NCBI RefSeq assembly: GCF_037971845.1
Contig: NZ_CP150227.1
Location: forward strand, 2,232,001-2,296,000
Reading direction: 5' to 3'
Length of the DNA stretch: 64,000 bases
Origin: Paenibacillus sp. FSL R5-0766
GTDB taxonomy: Bacteria > Bacillota > Bacilli > Paenibacillales > Paenibacillaceae
Shown: in pieces, positions 1-9,261 of the stretch
Position numbering within the stretch: position 1 is the stretch's first letter
Layout: each line of letters starts with the position of its first letter
Notes under the pieces: model-generated
The model's input: the letters and a program-made list of their open reading frames with translations, nothing else
Databases searched by the model: none
Told to the model about the DNA's origin: nothing
Made by a program: the position numbers and the translations under genes

Positions 1-48
1 AATCAGACTAAGTACCAGGATAACAGATAGCGATTTCTGGTATTTCAA
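1..48 (-). CDS. Start of an exported or membrane protein, cut by the left edge
   Basis: A TTG codon whose first base is at 48 follows an AGGAGG ribosome site (56-61) with a 7-base gap. The 16 visible codons read MKYQKSLSVILVLSLI, a lysine-containing start followed by a hydrophobic run, as in a signal peptide or signal anchor. The frame stays open to the window edge. Nothing can be said about function; only the translation start and the likely export signal are supported. Confidence 0.6.
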   Translation of the reverse strand, partial: MKYQKSLSVILVLSLI

Positions 49-132
49 CGGCCTTCCTCCTTACGATACGAATAATCTCGTATAGTATGACCTTAGGCGC
101 GTTGAAATATTTGAATATCTGGGTCCCCGTGA

Positions 133-318
133 TTAGGTTCCCATGTTATACAGAAAATAAACGATCAGGAAAAAGGCGAAACAAATGAGCAGGGTAGCAA
201 TAAGCGCCATTCCCCGTCTCAGTCGATCCGGGATGGAATTGCGTCCCAGAATAAGCACAATACCAAGGGAGAAGGCGAGGATAATAAAGATGACGACATT
301 GCTTGAGTCAAGCTGCAT
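133..318 (-). CDS. Small two-helix membrane protein of unknown function
   Basis: A 61-residue protein with two hydrophobic stretches, roughly residues 8-25 and 38-57, separated by a basic loop (RNSIPDRLRRG). This fits a hairpin-like integral membrane protein. Its start lies 3 bases after the stop of the gene at 322-555, so the two are probably co-transcribed and perhaps translationally coupled. I do not recognise the family. The coding call rests on the coherent two-helix pattern and the tight operon spacing, not on homology. Confidence 0.6.
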   Translation of the reverse strand: MQLDSSNVVIFIILAFSLGIVLILGRNSIPDRLRRGMALIATLLICFAFFLIVYFLYNMGT

Positions 319-321
319 GGG

Positions 322-555
322 TTAGACCCCTTTGAAGGCAGCCATCAATTGACGCCATTCATCCTCACGGTTCTCAAAATCTGCTTTTGGGAAACGGCGT
401 TCAGCCCAGTGCATTAATGCAGGACGGCTAAGGAAAGTATGGCATTCTTCGCCCCACTCTTCCGAAATTTCTCGCAGTACGAGATATTTGCCTTGAACTT
501 CTACGGTCATCATATTCCACTTGTCTGTTTTGTATATTTCATGTTTTTTTATCAT
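322..555 (-). CDS. Small soluble protein of unknown function
   Basis: A 77-residue, charged and aromatic-rich protein (several Trp and Glu) with no signal peptide or membrane segment. The N-terminal part looks like two or three beta strands (YKTDKWNMMTVEVQGKYLVL), followed by helical segments. It is the first gene of a two-gene unit with the membrane protein at 133-318 and is divergent from the cold-shock gene at 718. I do not recognise it; a real gene is supported by the compositional pattern and the operon-like spacing. Confidence 0.6.
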   Translation of the reverse strand: MIKKHEIYKTDKWNMMTVEVQGKYLVLREISEEWGEECHTFLSRPALMHWAERRFPKADFENREDEWRQLMAAFKGV

Positions 556-643
556 AGGTAGTCTCCAAACTAACGGTTTTGGTAAAATGATACCGTACCC
601 TACGATTCAAAGCAAATTTTTTCGACATTTATGGAAAGATAAA

Positions 644-672
644 TTGCAAAATGGAAGGCCATAAAGTATAAT
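644..672 (+). promoter_or_regulatory. Sigma-A promoter of the cold-shock gene
   Basis: TTGCAA at 644-649 and TATAAT at 667-672 are separated by 17 bases. Transcription should begin near 679, giving a leader of about 39 bases, shorter than the long leaders of some cold-induced csp genes. Confidence 0.8.
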
Positions 673-717
673 AAGGGTATTCGCCATAGATGGCGATATT
701 TTTAGGAGGTTTTTCAT

Positions 718-915
718 TTGAAAGGTACAGTTAAATGGTTTAACGCAGAAAAAGGCTATGGCTTTATTTCAGTTGAAGGCGGCGAGGACGTATTCGTACA
801 TTTCTCCGCAATCCAAGGAGATGGCTTCAAAACATTGGAAGAAGGTCAAGCGGTAGAATTCGAAATCACTGATGGAAACCGTGGTCCTCAAGCAGCTAAC
901 GTAAACAAACTGTAA
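718..915 (+). CDS. Cold-shock protein (CspA/CspB family)
   Basis: A 65-residue single cold-shock domain that binds single-stranded RNA and DNA and acts as an RNA chaperone and antiterminator. Both nucleic-acid binding motifs are intact: the RNP1-like KGYGFISVE near residue 12 and the RNP2-like VFVHFSAI near residue 26. The length matches the family. The start is TTG at 718, chosen because AGGAGGT at 704-710 lies 7 bases upstream. The gene is monocistronic, with a clear promoter at 644-672 and a terminator at 978-1011. Genomes of this type usually carry several paralogues, so I give no specific letter. Confidence 0.95.
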   Translation: MKGTVKWFNAEKGYGFISVEGGEDVFVHFSAIQGDGFKTLEEGQAVEFEITDGNRGPQAANVNKL

Positions 916-977
916 GAATTTATCCGGCTAACGGACTTCTTATATATTATAAATTTATAGCTGAATATTAGAACCTA

Positions 978-1011
978 AGCACAGTCCCCCAAGGGAGGCT
1001 GTGCTTTTTTT
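978..1011. terminator. Intrinsic terminator after the cold-shock gene
   Basis: An imperfect hairpin (AGCACAGTCCCCC / GGGAGGCTGTGCT) is followed by a run of T. It lies between converging genes and could work for both. Confidence 0.8.
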
Positions 1012-1068
1012 GATTCTAAAATTTTCAGTGTAAATAACGGTTGAATATGATGTATGTTCCCTATGTGT

Positions 1069-2241
1069 TCAGGATACACGATTGGTCATGCTGGACCATA
1101 ACTTTAATCCGAAACCAATCAGTGCAGCCAGGGAGAAAGCCATAGCGGTAAGATAGAAAGTTTGTCTGCCTGCATGTTCCAGCAACAGTCCGCCCAACGT
1201 TCCACTAAGAAGTCCCGAAGCACTGGACCAGACAATGGTGAACAAAGCCATACCCGTAGCTCTGTAACCGTCCGGAACTAGACGAATAATATAACGGACC
1301 GCCGTAACGTAGAAAATACCAAAGGTAACACTGTGCATCGTCTGAATCGCAACGACAGCTGCTGGTGTATCGGATATGGACATAAGAAGCAAACGAACTG
1401 TATACATCAGAGCAGCAAAAGCGATTAGCGGCAGTTCTTTATAACGGTTTCCATACTTGCTGAGTAGTAGAAATATGGGGATTTCACTTACGGAAGAGAT
1501 CAGCAAAGACCAACCGATCAGTCCCTCACTGGCACCCAGTTCTTTCAGTGTGATGGTAAGAAAAGCTTCGTTCATCCGATGTCCCATGGCAAGCAAAAAT
1601 ACACAGCCAAAAAAGGTGAGCACATCTCTGCGTTTCAGAATAGCCCATAACCCCGATAGGTCCATTTTGCTACTGCTCCCCGAAGGTTGATCCTTCAATT
1701 GAAAACTGATCAATAATGTAGTGGCAGCAAGACCGACGCAAAGCCATATCGTCCATCCTGGACCGAAAGATCCAAGGAAATACCCGATACTTAATGCAAA
1801 GAACGCATAACCGATCGATCCGAAGACTCGAATGGAAGTGAAATTTCGACCATACTTGCTGGCGGTTGTAATAGCCATCGTATCGGAGAGGGGATAGACC
1901 GGATAATAGAAAAAGTAAAACAAGGTCACGAGTACAAATACCTGTCCAAAAGTTGTTGCGTTGGCAAGCATGATCCCTGTGATCAATTGACCACCAAGCA
2001 GAATGATCATCACTTTGCGTACTGTTTGGTAGCGGTCGCTGGCCATGCTCCAGAACATATTGGAGAACACGGAGATGAGGGGGCCAATTCCGTAGAGATA
2101 TCCAATCTCAGCCCGACTGAAGCCCAGATGACTGAAGTAAAGCTGGAAGTAGGATACCACCAGAACGGTGGAACCAAAGATGGTGAACATGAGAGCCCGC
2201 AGCCAGTTCTGGTCCGGGCGGGCGTTGTGACTTAATTTCAT
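1069..2241 (-). CDS. MFS transporter, MFS_1-like (phenylpropionate/LacY-like branch)
   Basis: A 390-residue integral membrane protein with about twelve hydrophobic segments. The region FTSIRVFGSIGYAFFALSIG is the second-motif pattern of the MFS_1_like branch (LacY, HcaT and nucleoside permease relatives), so a solute:proton symporter or exporter is expected; the substrate is unknown. I place the start at ATG 2241, not at the upstream TTG 2268, because GGAG lies about 9 bases before that ATG. The gene begins about 40 bases after the stop of the MatE-like gene (2282-3622) on the same strand, so the two are probably co-transcribed. Confidence 0.85.
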   Translation of the reverse strand: MKLSHNARPDQNWLRALMFTIFGSTVLVVSYFQLYFSHLGFSRAEIGYLYGIGPLISVFSNMFWSMASDRYQTVRKVMIILLGGQLITGIMLANATTFGQVFVLVTLFYFFYYPVYPLSDTMAITTASKYGRNFTSIRVFGSIGYAFFALSIGYFLGSFGPGWTIWLCVGLAATTLLISFQLKDQPSGSSSKMDLSGLWAILKRRDVLTFFGCVFLLAMGHRMNEAFLTITLKELGASEGLIGWSLLISSVSEIPIFLLLSKYGNRYKELPLIAFAALMYTVRLLLMSISDTPAAVVAIQTMHSVTFGIFYVTAVRYIIRLVPDGYRATGMALFTIVWSSASGLLSGTLGGLLLEHAGRQTFYLTAMAFSLAALIGFGLKLWSSMTNRVS

Positions 2242-2281
2242 GATGAGAGACTCCAATCCTGATAACAATTCAATGATTTTA

Positions 2282-3622
2282 TTACCCTTTCAGGGATGTT
2301 GATTTACGGGCTTTAGGCACGAACATCGTAGGTTCTTGCTTCGTGCGCCGGATGACAAGCCAGACAATGACAAGTTCGGCGAGCAGGCCAAGGGATTGGG
2401 CCACAGCGCCAATCATGCCGTTCCACGCTGGGAAAATACTAACCAGTATAAGCAGCACAATTACCGTGCAGATTGCATTCGCCGTTTGCGAACGAAACAT
2501 CGTTTTTGTCTGACCGCGAAGCAGAATGAGGCCATTGCTGAAATCCAGAAAAGGGAAGATCAGCGGAAATAAGACAAACGCACGCAGCGTCCACAGACTT
2601 TGTCTCAACAGTTCGCCCTGAACGCTCATGACATTTTCGAGTACCCATGGTCCCAAGGGGGTATAGGCAATCGACACCATCATCGCAAACGGAATAAATC
2701 CGGTGACAAGTGCGAATTTTCGTACCAGTTTGGCGTCCACAAGGTAGAAATTCAGCACGATCTGATGGATGTATGTAAAGAAGCTTAGCATCAACTGCAT
2801 CAGACTGCTTGCTATGGCAAAGGATGAAATGGCTAGTGCGATCCCGGTCGTTTTGCCCAGTACGATGTTAATAACCGGTCCTATGAACAGCGCTACAAAG
2901 CTGGATAACAGCAGCGGCTTATAAAAACGAAATACGTCTCCCTTGCTCTCGACGGGATGATCCTCAAGCTTGGCTGGCATTTTGCGCTTGATGCTGTTTC
3001 CCTCCAGAAAGCTGACGAGCGCTTCAATCATCATGCCAGCAGCAAAAATGATAGCGCCTACACGTCCACTGTCAATGCTGTCTGTGTATATGAAATAGAG
3101 GGAAAGGCCGTACATTCCAGCTAAACGGAATACCATCCCAATGGTTAACCACTTGGTGCGGTTATTCGTAATGATGATCCCCTGATAGATGTTGCGGATC
3201 ACTGAAAAGATGCTCACATACATGAGAATTTCATATACGTCGATGACTTTGGTCAGCAGATCCGGACTTACACCAAACAGGTATTTGAACACCCCGGTAC
3301 CAACGGGAGAGTATACGATGAGAAACCCAATGAGAAGCACACAGGCAAGAAATATTTTGGTCACAAACGTGAGGGCCTGAAAGGAAAGGCGATCGCGAAC
3401 CAGTGCGGAACAGGTTTGCCGCAGCAGGGTGGAGGGGCGTTCCGTGAGGGTTAACAAGCTACCGGCGATGGCATAGCTGGCAATAACCGTCTCGGGATGA
3501 GCGGAACGTGCTAATGTGCTGTTTATGATGACGTGAGAAATGGTGACGAGAGAGGCGGAAATGCCGAGTGGCACAAAAAAAGAAAATAACCGTCTCCACG
3601 AAAGTGATTCACTTGACGACAT
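2282..3622 (-). CDS. MatE-like polytopic membrane protein (MOP superfamily)
   Basis: A 446-residue protein with about twelve to fourteen hydrophobic segments. Its N-terminus (FFVPLGISASLVTISHVIIN) and the SxLRQTCSALV region resemble the MatE/ANKH-like members of the multidrug/oligosaccharidyl-lipid/polysaccharide flippase superfamily. It probably moves a small molecule or lipid-linked compound across the membrane; the substrate is unknown. ATG at 3622 has AAAGGAG 8 bases upstream. It appears to be the first gene of a unit with the MFS transporter downstream and is divergent from ytpB. Confidence 0.75.
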   Translation of the reverse strand: MSSSESLSWRRLFSFFVPLGISASLVTISHVIINSTLARSAHPETVIASYAIAGSLLTLTERPSTLLRQTCSALVRDRLSFQALTFVTKIFLACVLLIGFLIVYSPVGTGVFKYLFGVSPDLLTKVIDVYEILMYVSIFSVIRNIYQGIIITNNRTKWLTIGMVFRLAGMYGLSLYFIYTDSIDSGRVGAIIFAAGMMIEALVSFLEGNSIKRKMPAKLEDHPVESKGDVFRFYKPLLLSSFVALFIGPVINIVLGKTTGIALAISSFAIASSLMQLMLSFFTYIHQIVLNFYLVDAKLVRKFALVTGFIPFAMMVSIAYTPLGPWVLENVMSVQGELLRQSLWTLRAFVLFPLIFPFLDFSNGLILLRGQTKTMFRSQTANAICTVIVLLILVSIFPAWNGMIGAVAQSLGLLAELVIVWLVIRRTKQEPTMFVPKARKSTSLKG

Positions 3623-3716
3623 GTCAACGACTCCTTTGATGGATGAAATATGGATAGTATATCACAAAGCTTTGAACGCCGATGCGATTTTTTATGCGGA
3701 ATATGCGGTAGATCAT

Positions 3717-3745
3717 TTGTACAATTAAGGGGATCATATTATAAT
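3717..3745 (+). promoter_or_regulatory. Sigma-A promoter of ytpB
   Basis: TTGTAC at 3717-3722 and TATAAT at 3740-3745 have 17-base spacing. Transcription should start about 50 bases before the TTG start codon of ytpB. Confidence 0.75.
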
Positions 3746-3801
3746 AGGAATGGTTAAAAATCGCTCTAATACGTATTCAACCAAGTGGAGGCACATTTAT
3801 T

Positions 3802-4881
3802 TTGAGCCAATCAAATCGAAAACGTCATCAATATCCGCGTGGACCGCTGGCATTGATGAGAGGGGTGTACAAATACACCATTCCGGAAACACGGAAGGCA
3901 CTGAATGGATGGCGTGCTCAAGCTGAGGCGATTCCGAATGAGGAATTGCGTACACAGGCACTTGCCAGTCTGAAGGATAAACAGTTTCACTGTGAAGGCG
4001 GAACCGTCTACGCTTTAGCTGATTTGCCCAACAGACACATTCTCATTCCGCTGATCGTTTCTTATCAAACTATTAGTGATTATTTGGACAATCTGTGCGA
4101 CCGCAGCACCTCGATGGACCCGGATGACTTTCGTCTTCTCCATCAATCCATGCTTGATGCGGTAGATCCCGAAGCAATTCCCGTCAATTATTATGCCCTC
4201 CGTGAGGAGCAGGATGATGGTGGATATCTGCGGAATCTGGTGACCACATGTCAGGAACTGACCCGTCAGTTACCAGGCTATACGTCCGCCAAGCCCCAAA
4301 TTCAGGATCTGGCAGGCCTATACACGGACCTGCAGGTATATAAGCATATCAAGCCGGAACTGAGAGAAACGGCACTGCTCGAATGGTGGTCGGAGCATCG
4401 TCATCGCACACCTCAGTTTCGTTGGAACGAATTCGCTGCTGCGACTGGCTCTACACTGGGCGTTTTCATGCTGTTTCTGGCTGCGAGTGACGATCAGTTG
4501 ACTGAAGAGCAAGCGGCCTCGATCCACACGGCCTATTTCCCACATGTATGCGCACTGCACATTATGCTTGATTATTTAATTGATCAGGATGAGGACCGCA
4601 TCGGGGGAGATCTCAACTTCTGCAACTATTATGAGAATGTGGAGACAATGCTGGACCGAATTGCTTTTATTGTCGAGATGGCACGCAGTGATGTACAGAA
4701 GATTCCGGGAAGCTCCTTTCACCGGATGATCATCGAAGGACTGATAGCCATTTACCTGTCTGATCCCAAAGTCAGCGAACAACAGGAAGTTCGCGTCGTA
4801 TCCAAACGTCTGCTGAAAAATAGTCCGATCACAAGAATATTTTTCTTCATTTTCAGTCGCTGGATACGAAAAAATATGTAA
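3802..4881 (+). CDS. ytpB: Tetraprenyl-beta-curcumene synthase-like protein (DUF2600)
   Basis: A 359-residue protein matching the YtpB family (DUF2600), which in Bacillus converts a long prenyl diphosphate to tetraprenyl-beta-curcumene, the precursor of C35 sesquarterpenes. Recognisable segments include the N-terminal YKYTIPETRKALNGW region and the acidic DYLDNLCDR and HIMLDYLIDQDEDR stretches that plausibly bind the metal-diphosphate. Length is close to the Bacillus protein. The start is TTG at 3802 with GTGGAGG upstream at 3785-3791. It has its own promoter (3717-3745). About 50 bases separate it from pfkA, so read-through is possible. No cyclase partner is in this window. Confidence 0.9.
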   Translation: MSQSNRKRHQYPRGPLALMRGVYKYTIPETRKALNGWRAQAEAIPNEELRTQALASLKDKQFHCEGGTVYALADLPNRHILIPLIVSYQTISDYLDNLCDRSTSMDPDDFRLLHQSMLDAVDPEAIPVNYYALREEQDDGGYLRNLVTTCQELTRQLPGYTSAKPQIQDLAGLYTDLQVYKHIKPELRETALLEWWSEHRHRTPQFRWNEFAAATGSTLGVFMLFLAASDDQLTEEQAASIHTAYFPHVCALHIMLDYLIDQDEDRIGGDLNFCNYYENVETMLDRIAFIVEMARSDVQKIPGSSFHRMIIEGLIAIYLSDPKVSEQQEVRVVSKRLLKNSPITRIFFFIFSRWIRKNM

Positions 4882-4934
4882 GTCAGGTGTGATATTGCGG
4901 AGCCTGAAGTGAAACTAGAGGAGGAAGAAACATC

Positions 4935-5906
4935 ATGACAGCAGTAAAGAAAATCGCAGTATTAACGAGCGGTGGTGATTCACAGGGGATGAACGCGGCT
5001 GTTCGTGCGGTTGTTCGCAGCGGACTGTTTCACGGTCTCGAAGTATATGGAGTTCAACGTGGATACCAGGGTCTTTTGAATAATGACATTTTCCCAATGG
5101 ATTTGCGGAGTGTAGGGGATATCATCCAACGTGGGGGAACGGTTCTTCAATCAGCACGTTGCAAGGAGTTCTATACCGCTGAAGGTCAGCAAAAAGGTGC
5201 GGACATTCTGCGTGCACGTGGCATTGACGGTCTGGTTGTTATCGGTGGGGATGGTTCTTACAACGGAGCAAACAAACTGAGCAAGCTGGGCATTAACACC
5301 ATGGGTCTGCCAGGAACGATTGATAACGATGTTTCATTCACCGACTATACCATCGGATTTGATACAGCTGTAAGCATAGTAGTTGATGCAGTAAACAAAT
5401 TACGTGATACGATGTCTTCACACGAACGTTCTTCCATCGTGGAAGTTATGGGTCGTCACTGTGGGGATATCGCTCTGCATGCCGGACTTGCTTCGGGTGC
5501 TGAAACGATTCTTGTACCGGAAGTTCCGTTTGACATGGACGAAGTGGCTGACCGTATGAAAGCTAACTTTGCACATGGCAAACGCCACAGTATTATTATC
5601 GTTGCTGAAGGCGTGGGCAAGGGTGAAGATGTAGCAAAAGAACTGATGGAACGTTGCCCAACGTATGAGCCACGTGTAACCGTTCTGGGTCACATTCAGC
5701 GTGGGGGTACGCCAACACCTTTCGACCGTAACCTGGCAAGCCGTCTGGGCGACTTCGCTGTTCGCAGTCTGATTGCAGGCGAGACAGACAAAGGTTGTGG
5801 CATTATCAAGGGTGAACTTACCCTGACAGATATTGATAAAGTGGTTAACACAAAAAAAGATTTCGATATGGAAACGTACCAGCTTGCACAACGTTTGTCC
5901 CAATAA
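4935..5906 (+). CDS. pfkA: ATP-dependent 6-phosphofructokinase
   Basis: A 323-residue phosphofructokinase that phosphorylates fructose 6-phosphate to fructose 1,6-bisphosphate, the committing step of glycolysis. The diagnostic motifs are present: GGDSQGMNAA for ATP binding, VIGGDGSYNGA, and the catalytic LPGTIDNDV segment with its aspartates, then GFDTAVS and the GHIQRGGTP family signature. The presence of GGDGS, with Gly after the Asp, indicates ATP rather than pyrophosphate as donor. ATG 4935 has GAGGAGGAA upstream. Unlike Bacillus, pyk is not next to it; the gene ends at a strong terminator. Confidence 0.97.
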   Translation: MTAVKKIAVLTSGGDSQGMNAAVRAVVRSGLFHGLEVYGVQRGYQGLLNNDIFPMDLRSVGDIIQRGGTVLQSARCKEFYTAEGQQKGADILRARGIDGLVVIGGDGSYNGANKLSKLGINTMGLPGTIDNDVSFTDYTIGFDTAVSIVVDAVNKLRDTMSSHERSSIVEVMGRHCGDIALHAGLASGAETILVPEVPFDMDEVADRMKANFAHGKRHSIIIVAEGVGKGEDVAKELMERCPTYEPRVTVLGHIQRGGTPTPFDRNLASRLGDFAVRSLIAGETDKGCGIIKGELTLTDIDKVVNTKKDFDMETYQLAQRLSQ

Positions 5907-5923
5907 TAATTCGATTCAAAAAC

Positions 5924-5966
5924 AAAGAGCACAATCCCGCATTGACGAGGATTGTGCTCTTTTTGT
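5924..5966. terminator. Strong intrinsic terminator, bidirectional
   Basis: A perfect 13-base stem (AAAGAGCACAATC / GATTGTGCTCTTT) is flanked by A and T runs and lies between the convergent pfkA and MATE genes. Confidence 0.92.
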
Positions 5967-5996
5967 TGTTTTCCAAAGTAAGTGAGTGTTCCGATG

Positions 5997-7355
5997 TTAC
6001 GCGTTACGGAGTGCCGCTTGTTTTTGTACCCGAAAGAGTCTCCAGAGAAGCGCTGTTGCTCCTGCAGCAAGACCGGCAATGAGGCCGATCCAGTATCCAA
6101 AGGCGCCGAGTGAAGTATACGTAGCTGTTAGGTAACCTACAGGCAGACCAATGATCCAATATGCTACAAACGTAATGATCAAAGCCGGATTAACATCTTT
6201 GTAGCCACGTAATGCTCCTTGAGTCGGTGTGGCAATTGCATCCGAGATCTGAAAGAAGATGGCGTAGATAAGGAAATGCTGCGTAAGTGCAATGACCTCT
6301 CGATCGTTTGAATACACGCCTGCAATCTGTTCACCGAACACAATCAACACGATGGCTGTCAGCAGTGATAGCCCAATGGCCCCACCTATTCCAAGCAGGC
6401 TGTATTGTTTGGCGTCTCTCAGACGCCCGGCACCTGCCTCGAAGCCCACAAGGATGGTAAGAGCCATACATATGCTCACAGGTAACATGTAGAGCGTAGA
6501 AGCGAAATTCAGCGCCGCCTGGTGGGCAGCAATTGTTGTGGTATCGAAACGGCTCATCATTAAAGTCACAGCAGCAAAGATGGACGTTTCGAAAAAAGTC
6601 GCGAATCCGATGGGTACCCCGATTTTGAGTAACTCTTTCCACTTGGCCAAGGAAACACGCGTCCACTGACGGAAAATGCCGTATTGGGCAAATGGTTCGA
6701 CCCGATGGACAAAAAAGAGACTAATAAGAAAGATCAGCCAGTATGTACATGCTGTAGCCACACCGGCACCAACACCGCCCAATTGGGGGAAACCCCAGCG
6801 GCCGAATATCAGCAGATAATTTAGTAAGATGTTAACGGGCAGGGAGACCAACGTAATGAACATCGTAGTCCGTGTCTGACCAAGTGCATCCATGAAGCTG
6901 CGCAGCACCGTATATCCGAAGAGTGGGATAATGCCAAAAGCAAGTGCGCACAAAAAATAGAAGGCAACTTGGGCAACCCGAGGTTCCAAAGGCATTCCGT
7001 TTAGTATAGGGCCAAGTAACAACGCCCCGGCTCCGATTACGACGAGACTGACCGCAATTCCAAGATACAGCGCCTGGATGACGTTATACCCGATCTGATC
7101 ATTACGTTTGGAACCCAGCAGATGGGAAACAACAGGTGTAATACCGATTAGAATCCCGCTTAGTCCAGTTTGAACGGGCATCCACAGACTTGTGCCAATC
7201 GCAACTCCTGCAAGGTCGGCCGGAGAAAACTTGCCTGACATATTGGTGTCAAAGAACGACATGGCAGAGAGGGCGATTTGAGTGGTGAAGATGGGCAAAA
7301 ATATAATCAGGAATTGCTTCACTTTTTGGGAAAAACTTGTTGTGTTCATGTTCAC
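5997..7355 (-). CDS. MATE family multidrug/cation antiporter
   Basis: A 452-residue, roughly twelve-helix protein of the MATE family, which exports cationic drugs and metabolites using a Na+ or H+ gradient. The first half has the typical [19 protein letters not shown] and [18 protein letters not shown] segments and the second half repeats the pattern ([20 protein letters not shown], then [13 protein letters not shown]), reflecting the twofold pseudo-symmetry. The annotated GTG start at 7355 has GAGG about 8 bases upstream; ATG 7349 in the same frame is the alternative. It is convergent with pfkA and monocistronic. Confidence 0.9.
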   Translation of the reverse strand: MNMNTTSFSQKVKQFLIIFLPIFTTQIALSAMSFFDTNMSGKFSPADLAGVAIGTSLWMPVQTGLSGILIGITPVVSHLLGSKRNDQIGYNVIQALYLGIAVSLVVIGAGALLLGPILNGMPLEPRVAQVAFYFLCALAFGIIPLFGYTVLRSFMDALGQTRTTMFITLVSLPVNILLNYLLIFGRWGFPQLGGVGAGVATACTYWLIFLISLFFVHRVEPFAQYGIFRQWTRVSLAKWKELLKIGVPIGFATFFETSIFAAVTLMMSRFDTTTIAAHQAALNFASTLYMLPVSICMALTILVGFEAGAGRLRDAKQYSLLGIGGAIGLSLLTAIVLIVFGEQIAGVYSNDREVIALTQHFLIYAIFFQISDAIATPTQGALRGYKDVNPALIITFVAYWIIGLPVGYLTATYTSLGAFGYWIGLIAGLAAGATALLWRLFRVQKQAALRNA

Positions 7356-7485
7356 TGGCAGTGCCTCGCTATTCTAAAGAGATGTCATCCAAGTGTCATG
7401 TCTGGACAGCTATACATTGTAGTGGATTTTGTCCGTTTTGGATAGGGACAGATACAGAGGAGAGGCGCACCGAGAAAAATGAACA

Positions 7486-7522
7486 CCAAAAAACCTCGCT
7501 CCGCTTCAAGCAGAACGAGGTT
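7486..7522 (-). terminator. Intrinsic terminator of the glycosidase-like gene
   Basis: On the minus strand a 13-base stem with two G-T pairs (AACCTCGTTCTGC / GCGGAGCGAGGTT), a TTGAA loop and a TTTT tail, 30 bases after the stop at 7554. Confidence 0.85.
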
Positions 7523-7553
7523 GGATGAAATAAGAAGTATGAAAGAGTGCGGA

Positions 7554-8735
7554 TTACTTATATTGTACATCTGATGTATAACGGTTGGAGGCATTCCAGA
7601 GCAGATATTCATGCACATCCATGTCTTTCATCGCTCTAATCTGGTCTTCCACTTGTTTCTTGCCATACTTGATATAATGTCCACTGCCCAGCCAGCTTGC
7701 TGTGAAATCCTGGATCCACGGGCGTATGACGGGTTTAAGCTCCTTAGTAGGGTCCAGTTTCTTATGCGTGTCTTCCATGGAGCCCTTAATGGTTGTGTAA
7801 GGATCTTTATCAGGGTCCTTGACCCCATACCAACCAGTTGAATAGTGACTAGGGTATACCATCGGTGAGATGACATCCACATTTTCGGATATTTTAACAA
7901 AATCCTGTCCAATGCCTTCAGCCGCAGGTACGGAAGCTGCATAACCGAAAATATCAACCGAGACACGCACACCTAACGGTGCCAGCTCTTTGCGTGCATA
8001 TTGCACGAATTCAGCTACAACATCGACCCGGGACTTGTCAGATTTGGTGTATTTGAGTACATCAGCACGAGTTTCAAAACCTTCCGGGAAACGAACGTAG
8101 TCAAATTGAATCTCTTTGAATCCAAGCTTGGCCGCTTCCTTGGCGATTTCGATATTATAGTCCCATACTTCCTTGCTGTACGGATTCACGAAGCTGTCGC
8201 CTTTGCCATTTGCCCAAACCGATCCATCCTTGTTGCGGAAAGAAAGCTCTGGGTTCTTTTTCGCAAGAATTGTGTCTTTGAATACAACGACACGTGCAAT
8301 CGGGTAGACCTCGTGTTTTTGCAATCGTTTCATCAAGGCATCGATATCCCGAATAAAAGGTTGGGATTTACCCATTTTCTGGAGCGCTTTGTTTTCTGTG
8401 GGATAAGTTATGTATCCAAGATCGTCTTTGATATCAATGACCATGGCATTCAGTTCTGTACTGTCTGTCAGCTCCAGCAATTCTTTCATGCGTGCGCCGC
8501 CGGCACTGTATGCCGTTACATAGATACCTTTGACCACGGGGGCATCAGGTTGTGGGTCGGTTTTAGCAGGTGGATTATCGGCATCAATAACAACCTGATC
8601 TTTTTGAGATTGGATAATTGCGGTGTTAAAACTGTTGGTTAACGATTGGAATTGAGGATTTCCCTGATCTGCCACTGCCGGAGCAACACCAAAGCCTCCA
8701 AAGGCCATAGCCAGTAAAGCCCAAAACATGTTCAT
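7554..8735 (-). CDS. Secreted putative glycoside hydrolase (DUF4015 family)
   Basis: A 393-residue protein with an N-terminal hydrophobic export signal ending near an AVA-D cleavage-like site (residues 1-23). From about residue 68 it carries the DUF4015 TIM-barrel domain: KGIYVTAYSAGG, the MVIDIKDDLG strand, the IQFDYVRFPEGF strand with an Asp expected to be catalytic, then VSVDIFGY and VDVISPMVYPSHY. Relatives are predicted to cut a polysaccharide or cell-envelope glycan, but the substrate is not established. ATG 8735 follows GGGAGTGG; a second ATG lies two codons later. Monocistronic, with its own terminator at 7486-7522. Confidence 0.85.
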   Translation of the reverse strand: MNMFWALLAMAFGGFGVAPAVADQGNPQFQSLTNSFNTAIIQSQKDQVVIDADNPPAKTDPQPDAPVVKGIYVTAYSAGGARMKELLELTDSTELNAMVIDIKDDLGYITYPTENKALQKMGKSQPFIRDIDALMKRLQKHEVYPIARVVVFKDTILAKKNPELSFRNKDGSVWANGKGDSFVNPYSKEVWDYNIEIAKEAAKLGFKEIQFDYVRFPEGFETRADVLKYTKSDKSRVDVVAEFVQYARKELAPLGVRVSVDIFGYAASVPAAEGIGQDFVKISENVDVISPMVYPSHYSTGWYGVKDPDKDPYTTIKGSMEDTHKKLDPTKELKPVIRPWIQDFTASWLGSGHYIKYGKKQVEDQIRAMKDMDVHEYLLWNASNRYTSDVQYK

Positions 8736-8837
8736 TCATTTCCACTCCCTTATGTGTGCATTCCATGTATGAATTATACATTAAAGCCTCTGGGCTTTTA
8801 ACCATATTAATCAAGTAATGAAACACATGGGAAAAAT

Positions 8838-8878
8838 GAAAACCGCTTCCTGCTGAGGAAATCCCCTGCAAGAAGCGG
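8838..8878 (-). terminator. Intrinsic terminator of the 67-residue gene
   Basis: On the minus strand CCGCTTCTTGC pairs with GCAGGAAGCGG and is followed by TTTTC. It sits about 20 bases after the stop at 8899 and ahead of the start of the next gene. Confidence 0.75.
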
Positions 8879-8898
8879 CGTGATCAATCTGAAAAAAA

Positions 8899-9102
8899 TT
8901 ATTGAATGTAAATCTCATTTTGATGCTCACAAATACTGTACTGAATGATTTCCATTGCGTCTCCCTGTTCCAGGATGCCCAGCCCATCCCGGAGGACAAT
9001 CAGTGAGTCGAGTTCATTCGGTTTCAAGAAAGGGAGCATTTCCGGGCACCATCTGTTGACGATCTCAAACAGTTTTACCGTTTCCATATCCACAATAATC
9101 AC
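8899..9102 (-). CDS. Small acidic protein of unknown function
   Basis: A 67-residue soluble protein that I do not recognise. It has alternating hydrophobic and acidic residues without a signal peptide or membrane segment. The GTG at 9102 overlaps the best ribosome site (AGGAAAGGG), so a start at the in-frame GTG or ATG at codons 4 or 6 (METVKLFEIV) is also plausible and would give about 62-64 residues. A promoter at 9221-9248 and a terminator at 8838-8878 frame it as a single-gene unit, which is the main support for it being real. Confidence 0.65.
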   Translation of the reverse strand: MIIVDMETVKLFEIVNRWCPEMLPFLKPNELDSLIVLRDGLGILEQGDAMEIIQYSICEHQNEIYIQ

Positions 9103-9220
9103 CCTTTCCTACTCGAATTCCAAAATGGTAAGTCATTCGGCGCGATTCGGGAAAGCATATGGCCTGTGAAATTGAAGGGTTGAACCTGCTATACAACATA
9201 TTTAGGAGCCGTACACCGTT

Positions 9221-9248
9221 ATTATACCACAATGTTGTGAATTGTTAA
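9221..9248 (-). promoter_or_regulatory. Promoter with a palindromic operator in the spacer
   Basis: On the minus strand TTAACA and TATAAT are 16 bases apart. The spacer contains CACAA-2-TTGTG arms, a short inverted repeat suited to a dimeric regulator. It would drive the 67-residue gene with a leader of about 110 bases. Confidence 0.55.
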
Positions 9249-9261
9249 CCGTACAGGTGTC

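Noticed and set aside
8001..8642. A 213-codon plus-strand frame
   Set aside because: It is fully antisense to the DUF4015 glycosidase-like gene, which has a signal peptide, domain motifs and a ribosome site; this frame has none of these.
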